NCBI GenBank assembly: GCA_016709995.1
Contig: JADJLQ010000001.1
Coordinates: 1,150,001 to 1,214,000, forward strand
Direction: 5' to 3'
Source of the DNA: Saprospiraceae bacterium
GTDB taxonomy: Bacteria; Bacteroidota; Bacteroidia; Chitinophagales; Saprospiraceae
DNA: 64,000 nt
Part shown: piece after piece, positions 1-8,378 of the stretch
Numbering within the stretch: position 1 is the first letter of the stretch
Layout of the letters: each line of letters opens with the position of its first letter
The notes under the pieces: generated by a model
Database searches by the model: none
Seen by the model: only the letters and a program-made list of their open reading frames with translations
What the model was told of the DNA's origin: nothing
Made by a program: the position numbers and the translations under genes

Positions 1-131
1 AAACCTTCAACAAAATCAACCCTAACTTCTTTGAGGTTATTTTTTTTTAGATATTTTTCTATCGTCGCCGCACATCCGGTACAGGTCATTCCCTCTACTT
101 TCAACTTTACCAAATCGTTTTGTTCACTCAT
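1..131 (-). CDS. HMA-domain protein, N-terminal fragment (copper ATPase or metallochaperone)
   Basis: Only the first 43 codons lie in the window; the gene runs off the left edge. The start is the ATG at 129-131. Residues 8-18 read LKVEGMTCTGC, the metal-binding loop of the heavy-metal-associated (HMA, ferredoxin-like) fold with its GMTCxxC motif, where two cysteines bind Cu(I) or a similar soft metal. The short charged leader before the domain fits either a copper-translocating P-type ATPase of the CopA type or a free CopZ-like chaperone, and the visible part cannot decide between them. The HMA assignment is secure; the full gene identity is not. Confidence 0.75.
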   Translation of the reverse strand, partial: MSEQNDLVKLKVEGMTCTGCAATIEKYLKKNNLKEVRVDFVEG

Positions 132-535
132 CTTAGTTAAAACAAATGGCACCTTGAAAAAGTTATGATTGCAGCATTTTTTAAGCTTGTCAAAGCCGAT
201 AAAGTAATTTGTAACCAGGCAACAATATCATAATCACCCAATTGTCCTGGATATCAGCTCGCAAATGATCTTGGGGTACACATCACTTAGTTGTTAACAT
301 GAGCTGTTTTTGAGAAGCATATAGTGTGTTGGACAAAGTTGATTCTCCCGGATCCCATTTTGCATGACTCCATGTAGCCTATGCAGTCAGTCCTGGATGT
401 TCGAAAAACTGGAAGGCAAAAAAAACCAGGACATACTGAGTTATCCATACTTTGAAACAAAATGCGAGAAAGCTTATTGTTTTGAGATCAGAAACTTCTA
501 TATTTGCATTTCTTTACCCCAAAAGAGGGCCATAT
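132..535. other. Gene-free stretch between HMA gene and tRNA-His
   Basis: About 400 bp lie between the divergent HMA gene and tRNA-His. I see no convincing protein gene: the only sizeable frame (364-546) runs into the tRNA and has no recognisable content. The right end holds the tRNA promoter at 477-506. The left end must carry the HMA gene promoter, but no clear TAnnTTTG box was found on that strand. Confidence 0.6.
477..506 (+). promoter_or_regulatory. Bacteroidota-type promoter of tRNA-His
   Basis: TTG at 477-479 and TATATTTG at 499-506 are separated by 19 nt, matching the Bacteroidota primary sigma pattern (TTG, 17-23 nt, TAnnTTTG). Transcription would start near 511-513, about 25 nt before the tRNA. 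Confidence 0.65.
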
Positions 536-610
536 GGTGGATGTAGCTCAGCTGGTTAGAGCATCAGATTGTGATTCTGAGGGTCGCGGGTTCGAATCCC
601 GTCTTTCACC
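536..610 (+). tRNA. tRNA-His (anticodon GTG)
   Basis: The cloverleaf can be drawn by eye. Acceptor 537-543 pairs with 603-609; the D stem is GCTC/GAGC; the anticodon loop TTGTGAT lies between TCAGA and TCTGA and gives anticodon GTG; the T arm has the TTCGAAT loop. G at 536 facing C at 610 is the extra G-1:C73 pair that identifies histidine tRNAs. The acceptor has a T:T mismatch (542/604) and a G:T pair (540/606). The terminal CCA is not fully encoded; CA follows C73. If G-1 is excluded the gene starts at 537. Confidence 0.93.
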
Positions 611-615
611 CATTT

Positions 616-647
616 AAAGCTTTGATCTCCGGATTAAAGCTTTTTTT
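616..647 (+). terminator. Rho-independent terminator of tRNA-His
   Basis: The arms at 616-627 and 632-643 form a 12-bp stem with one G:T pair around a TCCG tetraloop. The T-run 641-647 ends it on the plus strand. It starts 6 nt after the tRNA and also separates it from the convergent gene ending at 652. Confidence 0.8.
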
Positions 648-651
648 ATGC

Positions 652-3513
652 TTAATTCAGGACTATTATTTTGCTGAGACCTTGTTTAGTGCCGGCGGTA
701 ATCTTCAAAAAATACACCCCGTTACGTAATTGTATATTGCTGATATTCAATTCTTTAGCAGTATATTTTTCTTCTTTAAGCAATACACATTGACCGACAT
801 TATTAAAAACTGCTATCTGTATCCGTTCGTTTTGAAGCTCCGGGCTCAATTCGATATGAATATCATTTGTTATGGGGTTAGGATAGATTTTGATTTTAGA
901 ATTGAGTTCATTTTGAGTGCTGACGGTACTTTTTAAAACTGCCATGATAGGCACCCTATCTCCTGCACACACCAGGTCAGCATCTGCTACCTGCCAGGCA
1001 TAGAAATAATAATAATTAGCCTGGCCTGCGTTAGTGCCAGTGAGGGTGATAGGACCTGCGGTCAACGGATAAGCGATTGGTCCGTCAGTTCGATATAAAA
1101 GCGGTGATTTTGTTCCAAAGATTTTTACAGAAGTCTCTTCTTTGGTGGCCAAGGCATACCCTGTACCAATAGCCAAGGCAAAATTGAGAACGACCCTTGA
1201 TTCGCCTTTTTCTATTCTGATCAGTTTGCTTGAGATCGTCTCCCCTGCCCCATTGATCAGTATAATCTCCCGTGTCCCGGCAGTATCAGCATAAACCTTA
1301 ACCGATTGCAGAAAAGCCGGACGATTGACATCAAAGAAGAGCTTGCCACTAAAATTAGCAGCATGATATTTGGTATCTCCTGAAAAATCTTTGATCCCAC
1401 CTTGATACACTTTGCCTGCCTGAGTGGATGTAGATTGAACAAAATAGGTAAGCGTTTTATCTAAAGGAGGTGTCAGGTAAGTATTGCCGGTATGAAAAGG
1501 TTTAGTATCCTCCGGAGTGGCATACCAGGAGATGGCAGTTCCTATGACAGAAAGATTTGCTTTGGCCGATAAGCCTACTGTATCATTCTTTACGATAAGC
1601 GCGGCAGGAGTCAATACCCGGATATAAGCTGTATCTGACTGGGTCGTTCCGCAGGTTTGTGTTACAGTAGCATAATAACTCCCTGCTTCACTGACTATGA
1701 TCTCCGGAGTAGTCGCACCTGTATTCCATAAAATTTTATCGCTGGTCGTGATACTTATCGAGGTAGTACTCTTGGCGCATATAACCGAATCTGCCACGAA
1801 GACTTTGGAGATTGGTTTTGAATCCTTATCTATGGCTACTTTATTGGAGTACAAGGTACATCCTGCTGCATTCACTATTTTAGCTTGCCATTGACCTTCT
1901 GATTTTGCGACGATAGCTCTGGCGGTAGATCCTGTATTCCAGGAATATTCCCCCGTCAAAGGTATAGTGAGTGTGACACTATCTTTATCACCACATAGGA
2001 TTGATTTGGATGGCACTTTGAGCAAAACCGGATCAGTGGCAAAACAATCATTTTGTTTGACGAATAAGGTCTTGTCCACAAACGGAGAGACTATGACTTC
2101 CGTGGACTTATCAGGCCATTGGATGATGATAGAATCTATTTTGGTAGCATCACCTATTCCCAGAGTCTGAGTCAGCGTAGTACTTATACCATAGCTAGTG
2201 CCTGATTGGATCTCCTTTGTCTGGGTGTGCCCTCCAGCTATTACCTTGATTTTGGCACCTACAGCCGACCTGTTTGAGCCTTTACCCTCAAGTCTGACTT
2301 TTACAAAATGATTTGTACTGATTGAATTATTTAACCATATTTGATCAGGTCTACTGCTAGCCTGATTGAATACTTCAGAATAGGATGCATAGATATCAAT
2401 CTTGCCATCTCCATTGAGATCTCCAAATGAGAAAGATTCTATGGGATTGATTCCCAATACATTACTATTGACCAATTCAAATTTGTTGCGTCCCTTATTC
2501 CTATAGATTTGATGAGTACTGCCGGAGATGATCAGATCCAATAAACCATCCTGGTCCAGATCAACCCAGGCAGCTTGCACACCGATACCATTATAGGTAA
2601 TACCACTGGAATCTGTCCAGTCAACAAACTTCATTTGACCGGGTACCCCCACATTGAGCAGAAGCCGACATGGGGCTAAATGATTTATGACAAAAATATC
2701 CTGATCTCCATCATTGTCACTGTCACCAGTCACAGCTACCCAGGATTGATCAGAGATAGCCAGGCCGGCTGCAGCAGCTGACTCTACGAAGGTGTCATTT
2801 GCCATTTGCTGATAGAGCGTATTGATTCGCCTTGGATCCGTTGGTTCTGTAGCTCCACCCTTGCATTTAGCTATGTAGAGATCCAGATCGCCATCATTAT
2901 CCAGATCAGACCATACACTGCCATAATTGCCAGATTTATCAGAGGTAGGAATGGTAGAAAAATCAATCAGGGAGACAGGATTGTTATTGATACTGCCGTG
3001 ACGATCATTAAGCCAAATCATATTTTCACCGAGGTCGTTACACAAAAAATAATCCAGCCAGCCATCGTTGTTGATATCGACCAGGTTACCTGCCTGGGCA
3101 TACGCCTGGTTGGATCCGGCAAGCACCTGGATCTGATAGGTTATGCTATCTTTGATCAGTCGCGAGTAATACGTATATCCGGGGTTTTCATTGGCGGCAA
3201 AAACCATATCATTATAACCATCCTGGTTGATGTCAGCGATGGTTATGTTCCAAAATTCGTAGGTGGCTATGGGACCAAATGACCGCTCTGTAAATGGTTT
3301 TCCAGGCGCATTTTGGTACAATATGGACAACAATCTTGACTGACCCAGCCTGACGATGTCATCCAGTCCATCAGCATTCATATCTGCTATACCAATAACA
3401 GATCCGCTAAAGTGGGGAGTGAGAGGAAGTAAATTTGGAGAGGATTGAAAAGAAATCTGACCGAAAACGCTGAGGTGAAAAAATACACTTACAATACCTA
3501 CCCATTTTGACAT
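652..3513 (-). CDS. Secreted FG-GAP/VCBS and ASPIC/UnbV repeat protein with T9SS sorting domain
   Basis: A 953-aa protein with a signal peptide (about residues 1-18). Residues about 35-395 carry repeated calcium-binding-like FG-GAP/VCBS motifs such as DNDGDLDLYIA, DNDGDQDIFVI, DQDGLLDLIISG and NGDGKIDIYA, the pattern of an integrin-alpha-type beta-propeller. An ASPIC/UnbV-like segment follows (about 395-480, with SAVGAKIKV and IIIQWPDKSTE), then Ig-like repeats with WNTGST/WNTGAT motifs. The C-terminus (YPNPITNDIHIEL to the final KIIVLN) is a type A T9SS sorting domain, so the protein should cross the outer membrane by the Por system and be attached to the surface or released. Its substrate is unknown. 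The upstream small outer-membrane gene ends only 3 bp away, so the two are probably cotranscribed. Confidence 0.85.
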   Translation of the reverse strand: MSKWVGIVSVFFHLSVFGQISFQSSPNLLPLTPHFSGSVIGIADMNADGLDDIVRLGQSRLLSILYQNAPGKPFTERSFGPIATYEFWNITIADINQDGYNDMVFAANENPGYTYYSRLIKDSITYQIQVLAGSNQAYAQAGNLVDINNDGWLDYFLCNDLGENMIWLNDRHGSINNNPVSLIDFSTIPTSDKSGNYGSVWSDLDNDGDLDLYIAKCKGGATEPTDPRRINTLYQQMANDTFVESAAAAGLAISDQSWVAVTGDSDNDGDQDIFVINHLAPCRLLLNVGVPGQMKFVDWTDSSGITYNGIGVQAAWVDLDQDGLLDLIISGSTHQIYRNKGRNKFELVNSNVLGINPIESFSFGDLNGDGKIDIYASYSEVFNQASSRPDQIWLNNSISTNHFVKVRLEGKGSNRSAVGAKIKVIAGGHTQTKEIQSGTSYGISTTLTQTLGIGDATKIDSIIIQWPDKSTEVIVSPFVDKTLFVKQNDCFATDPVLLKVPSKSILCGDKDSVTLTIPLTGEYSWNTGSTARAIVAKSEGQWQAKIVNAAGCTLYSNKVAIDKDSKPISKVFVADSVICAKSTTSISITTSDKILWNTGATTPEIIVSEAGSYYATVTQTCGTTQSDTAYIRVLTPAALIVKNDTVGLSAKANLSVIGTAISWYATPEDTKPFHTGNTYLTPPLDKTLTYFVQSTSTQAGKVYQGGIKDFSGDTKYHAANFSGKLFFDVNRPAFLQSVKVYADTAGTREIILINGAGETISSKLIRIEKGESRVVLNFALAIGTGYALATKEETSVKIFGTKSPLLYRTDGPIAYPLTAGPITLTGTNAGQANYYYFYAWQVADADLVCAGDRVPIMAVLKSTVSTQNELNSKIKIYPNPITNDIHIELSPELQNERIQIAVFNNVGQCVLLKEEKYTAKELNISNIQLRNGVYFLKITAGTKQGLSKIIVLN

Positions 3514-3516
3514 AAA

Positions 3517-4056
3517 TTATTTTTTTCGTTTACCAAAAGGCGTCTTTAATTTTTTTGTCACCCGCTTACCTTCTTTTTTGTTTAAAAACACATATCGTGC
3601 TGATAGCCCTCTCAAACTGGTAAATCCGGGCGTACTTGACGCATTAGATTTTCTGCTAATATATAAAATAGGTGTATAATCCCAACTTAAATTTATACGC
3701 CCCACCGTAAATTCGATACCTGCCTGAATGGGGATCCCAAATCTACTCTGCACCATTGGTGCTTCCAATTCGATCAACTCCCATTTCCAGGCCAAACCTG
3801 CACCATAAAACATATTAAAATTTCGGGTGACGATGCTTCGGTGTTTATCAGCCAATAATACAAGCCCCATATTATTGCTGGCATAATCATCTGTAAATAA
3901 AATAGCCTCGATCGTAGTCTTTTTTTGAATCCTTTGTTTGAAAGTGAGGCCAAAATCAGTGCCTAATCTGATGCCTCCGGTGGTAAAATAAGTTTGGCCG
4001 GCAACGCTCACCATGGAGCATCCTGCCAATAGAAAAAGAAAGAGTTTTTTGTACAT
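3517..4056 (-). CDS. Small outer-membrane beta-barrel-like protein
   Basis: A 179-aa protein with a signal peptide (MYKKLFLFLLAGCSMVSVAGQ) followed by alternating aromatic/polar strands (GGIRLGTDFGLTFKQRI, GRINLSWDYTPILYI, GLSARYVFLNKK) typical of small eight-strand outer-membrane proteins. The C-terminus is very lysine/arginine-rich rather than ending in an aromatic residue, which is unusual for a barrel. It lies 3 bp upstream of the large T9SS protein gene and may be its partner, but no function is recognisable. Confidence 0.6.
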   Translation of the reverse strand: MYKKLFLFLLAGCSMVSVAGQTYFTTGGIRLGTDFGLTFKQRIQKKTTIEAILFTDDYASNNMGLVLLADKHRSIVTRNFNMFYGAGLAWKWELIELEAPMVQSRFGIPIQAGIEFTVGRINLSWDYTPILYISRKSNASSTPGFTSLRGLSARYVFLNKKEGKRVTKKLKTPFGKRKK

Positions 4057-4149
4057 AAAGTAGTTAGTTTAATTTTATGCTTAGATCTATTTTTTGAGTG
4101 GATACACTTTAACCAAATAAATCAACCCTTTAGTATTAATAAAATTCAA

Positions 4150-4992
4150 ATGCAGCCAGGTAAATCAATCAATATTGCCAAAGAGGCCATTAAATATTAC
4201 TTAAATTCTAAAACGATCCATCATATAGACTCTCCTTATGTCTTTTCTTTGGTAAAAACCATACTGGATTCGGATCGAAAAGAGCTTGTTTTTGAAAGTA
4301 TAGAACTACTCAGAAATAGGCTGATTCAAAGAACAGATTTTTTTAAAAGGACAGATTTTGGCAGTGGCTCTCAATTACAAAATCTAAATGAAGATCGGGT
4401 GAAGGTAGGCCCTTGGGTCAAAAGCAGTAGCCAACATCCCTATTACGGCCGTTTACTTTTTCGCCTGGTATCCTATCTTCAACCGCACCATATACTTGAA
4501 TTGGGCACGGCGGCCGGCATTTCAGGCGCTTATCTCGCCTCAGGCTTGATCGACGGAAACCTCACTACGATGGAAGGAGATCCATTTGTCTATCAACTAT
4601 CTAAAAACAGTTTTGACCAATTAGGTTTGTCCAATATCCGATCTTTGCAGGGCACTTTCGGGTCGTTGCTCAGTGAGGCTATATTAAGACCAATGTGTCC
4701 GTTGGATATGATCTATATCGATGGACATCATGATGGCCATGCCGTAGAGGAATATATCCACCGAGTTCAGCCCTATCTGGATCCCAGCCGACATACGATC
4801 ATCCTCGACGATATCAGATGGAGTGATTCAATGAAAGAGACATGGTTGATATTGTCTCGTTCCGGAAGATGGAATATCAGTCTTGATTTGTACAGGATGG
4901 GATTATTGATCCGTACGGACAATAAAACCGAATTTCATCACGGAGTGATCGCTAAAAAATTTAAACCTTTGACTCCCGGATTGTTTCGTTAA
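4150..4992 (+). CDS. Class I SAM-dependent methyltransferase
   Basis: A 280-aa cytosolic protein. Residues 115-127 (ILELGTAAGISG) are the glycine-rich SAM-binding motif I. MEGDP near 141 is the acidic motif II, and MIYIDGHHDG (187-196) is the post-II motif of the O-methyltransferase-like Methyltransf_24 group. ILDDIRWS further on also fits that fold. The about 100-residue N-terminal part is less conserved. The substrate cannot be read from sequence. The gene stands alone: it diverges from the outer-membrane pair and overlaps the AAA+ gene tail-to-tail by 4 bp. Confidence 0.8.
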   Translation: MQPGKSINIAKEAIKYYLNSKTIHHIDSPYVFSLVKTILDSDRKELVFESIELLRNRLIQRTDFFKRTDFGSGSQLQNLNEDRVKVGPWVKSSSQHPYYGRLLFRLVSYLQPHHILELGTAAGISGAYLASGLIDGNLTTMEGDPFVYQLSKNSFDQLGLSNIRSLQGTFGSLLSEAILRPMCPLDMIYIDGHHDGHAVEEYIHRVQPYLDPSRHTIILDDIRWSDSMKETWLILSRSGRWNISLDLYRMGLLIRTDNKTEFHHGVIAKKFKPLTPGLFR

Positions 4993-6533
4993 TTTTTGAC
5001 ATAACCGATCGACTTTCTTCCGGATTGCAGCGAGGCCGTATCCAGGGAAAAGCCAATGACATCATCAAGCTGAATCAAACTCATGTCAATAACCTTTACA
5101 TTTTTTAATTTAGCCACACGAAGGGTCTGATGCTGAATGGCTTCGGAGATGGTAGTTCTCACCATTCGGGCATTGCCAAAAAAACGGTCCCTGTACTGAT
5201 AAATAAAATCAAAATAAGCCGCCAAATGTTTGGCTGCTTTGGGAGCGAGCTTCATATTGTGGTCAGCGACCATTTTCAAGGCAATCTTCATCAAATCCTT
5301 TGGATCATAATCATCAAACCTGAGTGTTTTGTCAAACCTGGAACTAAGCCCTGGGTTGGCCTTAATAAAATCATCCATATTGTCTGGATATCCTGCTGCA
5401 AAGACAAAGAAATTGCCCCGTTGATCCTCCATCCTTTTGAGCAAGGTTTGGATGACCTCGTGGCCAAAGTCTGCACCAGCAGAACGCATAGAAAGCAAAG
5501 AATAAGCCTCATCGATAAACAATACACCTCCCATAGCTTCATCTAACTTTTCAGTAGTTTTGAGGGCTGATTGCCCTACATAGCCAGCTACCAATCCCTG
5601 GCGATCTGTTTCTACCATATGACCTCTTTCGAGAATGCCGAGTGCTTTATATATTTTGCACAAAATCCTTGCGATGGTGGTTTTTCCGGTACCGGGATTA
5701 CCTACCAGGAGGGTGTGTAAATAAAAATGCTGTAACACATCTTTTCCCATCTTATGATAATATTGAACTACATCAACCAATTCGAGAATTTGTTTTTTGA
5801 TAGAGACCATACCAATAAGTGCATCCAGTTCCTGGAGTGAGATTGCTAACAATTTTTTATCGATAGGGATGATGGTCGATTTGTTTTTTTCTGTAATAGA
5901 CAAATGTTCAACATCAGACAGGAGTATTTCTGAAAGTACTTGATCATCCAGGGTTTCGTAGGACTTTAATTTTCCATGCATGACCCTAAGTCCTAAATTG
6001 ACTTTTGATTTTTCGATCAGGTCATACACAAATCGGGCATTGCCAAACGTGCGATCCCTGTTCCTATATGCTTCCAGAATAAGATCATTGATTTTTACAT
6101 TCGCCTCAGTAGTTAACTTTACTTCCTTTTTGGTGCAAGCTGAAAGAGCTATCTGGGCAAGCTCCTCAGGTGCATAATCTTTGAAGTCATAATAGAGTTT
6201 GAATCTTGATTTGAGTCCGGGATTTGAATCTAAAAAATACTTCATCTCTTTGGGATAGCCTGCTACAATTACTGCCAGGTCTCCGGCACCGTTGGACATT
6301 TCTTTGACGAGGATTTCGAGGACTTCGCGGCCAAAATCCTTACTGTCATCATTGGATCGTGCCAGGGCGTAAGCTTCGTCTATAAACAATACTCCACCAC
6401 GGGCTTTTTCGATGGCCTCCCTTACTTTAGGCGCAGTCTGACCGATATATTCTCCGACCAGGTCTACCCTATCTACCACATGCACATGTCCTTTGGACAG
6501 CAACCCCATCTTGTAATAAAGATTACCCATCAT
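4989..6533 (-). CDS. AAA+ ATPase C-terminal part (1.5 AAA modules)
   Basis: This 514-aa open frame begins inside the first AAA module, just after its Walker A, which lies upstream in the same frame at about 6550-6580. It contains VLFIDEAYAL (Walker B, residues about 49-58) and a sensor region, then a full second module with GNPGTGKTTIARI (278-290) and VLFIDEAYSLL. FGNARFVYDLI and FGNARMVRTTI are the matching sensor-2 helices of the two modules. Tandem modules with the FIDEAY signature are typical of the CbxX/CfqX (Rubisco-activase-like, EccA-like) family, which remodels partner proteins using ATP. No RuBisCO or type VII secretion gene is nearby, so the client is unknown. The ATG at 6533 is internal; translation probably does not begin there. 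Confidence 0.75.
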   Translation of the reverse strand: MMGNLYYKMGLLSKGHVHVVDRVDLVGEYIGQTAPKVREAIEKARGGVLFIDEAYALARSNDDSKDFGREVLEILVKEMSNGAGDLAVIVAGYPKEMKYFLDSNPGLKSRFKLYYDFKDYAPEELAQIALSACTKKEVKLTTEANVKINDLILEAYRNRDRTFGNARFVYDLIEKSKVNLGLRVMHGKLKSYETLDDQVLSEILLSDVEHLSITEKNKSTIIPIDKKLLAISLQELDALIGMVSIKKQILELVDVVQYYHKMGKDVLQHFYLHTLLVGNPGTGKTTIARILCKIYKALGILERGHMVETDRQGLVAGYVGQSALKTTEKLDEAMGGVLFIDEAYSLLSMRSAGADFGHEVIQTLLKRMEDQRGNFFVFAAGYPDNMDDFIKANPGLSSRFDKTLRFDDYDPKDLMKIALKMVADHNMKLAPKAAKHLAAYFDFIYQYRDRFFGNARMVRTTISEAIQHQTLRVAKLKNVKVIDMSLIQLDDVIGFSLDTASLQSGRKSIGYVKN

Positions 6534-6625
6534 ATTGGCTACGGTCGTTTTGCCTGTGCCCGGATTGCCAATAAATACGGAGTGAATATTGATATCATCT
6601 TCTTCCTTAAACCCATGTTGTTTCC

Positions 6626-7618
6626 TTAGTTGAACAAATTGAAGATATTGAGCGTGATCATGGACCTGTTTTTTAATTTTGCCAGTCCAATCAAATCATC
6701 CAACCTGGACAGGAGTTGATCGAGACTTTGCTCTGGTGGGGGCAATTCGACCAAAAATCCCGGGACCGGTTGATTTGGCAGAAATACCGGGACCAGACCA
6801 GGCTCTGCATTTTCTTTAAATTCGATGGCAGCAGAAGCGATCAGGTGATCCAGGTACACGATTTCGACAAAGACCTTGCCACGCTTCCAGGTACCTTTTG
6901 AGGGCATGCCACAGGAAGCAGCAAATTCTACCGCATCATCTTCTTTTTTGACATTTTTCAGTTTAACTACCTGTGCTTTGAGCTCTCTTGTTTCATTAAA
7001 AAACCTGAAAAACAACTCGCATTGCCAGTTATGTGATCGATTTTTATTGATTAAGTACAGCTCCAGATGGATCATCCGGGTTTCGGCAATTGAAAAACTT
7101 TTTAAGTAAATGCGATCATCTTCACTGGTATCTTCTTCATTGCCTTCATAAAATTTTAATGAGGTGATATCAAAATATGGGTTCTGTATAGAGGTAATAG
7201 GCTCACCCGCATCTTCAATGTAAAAATATTTACTGCCGACGCGTTCTTCGGCTATCCATGCTTCCCAATAATAAGTACCTTTTTTCCAAAATGCACCATC
7301 CTTTTTATTGCCCCAACCTTCCTGAACCTGGACTATAGATTCATATTTACTGACCTGCCGCTTAAATTCCAGGCTGCATAATTCCTGGTTCGGATGGTGC
7401 AGTGCAAAACATTTGAGCCTGATAGCGGCTTCCCAGGCCTGGGTATCAAAATATTTATTGTAAAACGAAAGTTCTACATAAATGAAAGTAGTTTCATACC
7501 GATCGAATACTTGTCTGTATTTGTATTTTTGATCTGCAAGCCATTCAGTTGAGCTATAGATCTTTAAATCCTTGAATTTGAAGTTGGGTTCGGTTGAAGG
7601 GGCTAAAGTCTCTTCCAT
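6626..7618 (-). CDS. AAA+ ATPase N-terminal part with duplicated beta domain
   Basis: A 330-aa open frame whose last 13 residues are out-of-frame sequence. Real sequence ends at DDLIGLAKLK, the usual start of a CbxX-type AAA module (DxLIGLxxxK). The rest appears to be two copies of one beta-sandwich-like unit. Copy 1 (about 45-135) ends in FWKKGTYYWEAWIAEERVGS and copy 2 (about 175-275) in TWKRGKVFVEIVYLDHLIAS, sharing the W-K-K/R-G and E-x-x-x-x-x-x-I/V-x-S spacing. There is no signal peptide, so the protein is cytosolic. The domain probably binds the client of the ATPase; I do not recognise it by name. Confidence 0.7.
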   Translation of the reverse strand: MEETLAPSTEPNFKFKDLKIYSSTEWLADQKYKYRQVFDRYETTFIYVELSFYNKYFDTQAWEAAIRLKCFALHHPNQELCSLEFKRQVSKYESIVQVQEGWGNKKDGAFWKKGTYYWEAWIAEERVGSKYFYIEDAGEPITSIQNPYFDITSLKFYEGNEEDTSEDDRIYLKSFSIAETRMIHLELYLINKNRSHNWQCELFFRFFNETRELKAQVVKLKNVKKEDDAVEFAASCGMPSKGTWKRGKVFVEIVYLDHLIASAAIEFKENAEPGLVPVFLPNQPVPGFLVELPPPEQSLDQLLSRLDDLIGLAKLKNRSMITLNIFNLFN

Positions 7619-7726
7619 AATGGTGATTGATCAGTCAATTTCTAAGTTTTTGACTAATAATCCAAAAAATATTAGGCAAGGATCAAAACTATATGGTGTA
7701 ATTAACGGTTATTAGCTTTTGATACT

Positions 7727-7734
7727 TAATTTTG
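7727..7734 (+). promoter_or_regulatory. -7 promoter box very close to the ferredoxin start
   Basis: TAATTTTG matches TAnnTTTG. The ferredoxin ATG at 7743 is only 8 nt downstream, so the mRNA leader would be a few bases at most. No TTG lies at the expected -33 spacing. Confidence 0.5.
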
Positions 7735-7742
7735 CACACTCA

Positions 7743-8084
7743 ATGTCTACCATACTATTTCGTTTTGAAAATCCTAAGCTAGAACCTATCAAAGTAGAGA
7801 CTCAAGCCAAAGGATACAGCATCCTTGAACTGACAGAAGATCACGACATCCATCTCAATCATAATTGTGGAGGGGTTTGCGCATGCAGCACCTGTCATAT
7901 ATATGTAGATAAAGGAGCCGAATTCATTGAAGAAATCTCTGATAAGGAGGAAGATTTTATCGACCGGGCCAGAAACCCCAAATTGGAATCACGCCTGGCT
8001 TGCCAGTGCATATTTTTAAACGAAGATGCGGTAGTAGAAGTCACCATACCAGATCAATCGGCCATCATCGGTCACGAACATTAA
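7743..8084 (+). CDS. fdx: 2Fe-2S ferredoxin, ISC/adrenodoxin type
   Basis: A 113-aa electron carrier. Cysteines at 42, 48, 51 and 87 (NCGGVCACSTCH and LACQC) sit at the same spacing as the ligands of E. coli Fdx, which feeds electrons to Fe-S cluster assembly; extra cysteines occur at 46 and 89. I chose the ATG at 7743 (MSTILFRF) over the upstream in-frame ATG at 7719, because the extra eight residues are not conserved in the family and the promoter box lies between the two. It heads a plus-strand run, 30 bp before iscX, which fits a role in Fe-S cluster biogenesis. Confidence 0.9.
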   Translation: MSTILFRFENPKLEPIKVETQAKGYSILELTEDHDIHLNHNCGGVCACSTCHIYVDKGAEFIEEISDKEEDFIDRARNPKLESRLACQCIFLNEDAVVEVTIPDQSAIIGHEH

Positions 8085-8114
8085 TATTTATTTATTTTTC
8101 AACCATTCAAGGAC

Positions 8115-8360
8115 ATGTCATTTAAAAACCTGGAAGACCTCCCTATTCATTGGAAAGATCATGAAGACATCGCCATGAAACTATACGAAAGATTTGGTGA
8201 CGATTTTAATGAAAGTAAAATCTATCGTATACGCTTCACAGAACTAATGAAGTGGGTATTGGAGATTCCCCAGTTTGCGAGTACCAAAGAAGCCTGTACA
8301 GAGGCTCACCTCGAACAGATCCAAGCCAAATGGGTGTATGAATGGAGGGATAATCAATAA
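8115..8360 (+). CDS. iscX: Fe-S assembly protein IscX
   Basis: An 81-aa acidic protein. Residues 11-40 (HWKDHEDIAMKLYERFGDD and the following segment) and the TELMKWVLEIPQF segment match the IscX/YfhJ family, a small frataxin-like regulator that binds IscS and iron during cluster assembly. It is slightly longer than the about 66-residue E. coli protein, with extra residues at the C-terminus. Its position directly behind the ISC-type ferredoxin supports the call; iscS and iscU are not in the window. Confidence 0.88.
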   Translation: MSFKNLEDLPIHWKDHEDIAMKLYERFGDDFNESKIYRIRFTELMKWVLEIPQFASTKEACTEAHLEQIQAKWVYEWRDNQ

Positions 8361-8378
8361 TAATTTTTAACCATTATT

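Larger units (their letters stand above)
4989..7618 (-). pseudogene. Tandem AAA+ ATPase (CbxX/CfqX-like) split by a -1 frameshift
   Basis: Read with a one-base backward shift at 6668-6674, this is a single 876-codon gene: 317 codons in the first frame, then 559 in the second. The joined product has an N-terminal pair of beta-rich domains (about 1-290), a first AAA+ domain with a Walker A GNPGTGKTT near 351 and a second with the same motif near 640. The segment between the two open frames (6534-6668) translates in the second frame into conserved AAA+ sequence containing that first Walker A, so the two pieces belong together. The heptamer A AAA AAC sits exactly at the required shift point. It could be a recoding site or the footprint of a lost A. 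No downstream pseudoknot is obvious. Confidence 0.8.

Noticed and set aside
364..546. 60-aa frame before and into tRNA-His
   Set aside because: It overlaps the tRNA and its promoter and has no signal, domain or composition of a gene.
2806..3282. 158-aa frame on the plus strand
   Set aside because: It is antisense to the FG-GAP repeats; the regular DG-rich repeats on the other strand leave long open shadows.
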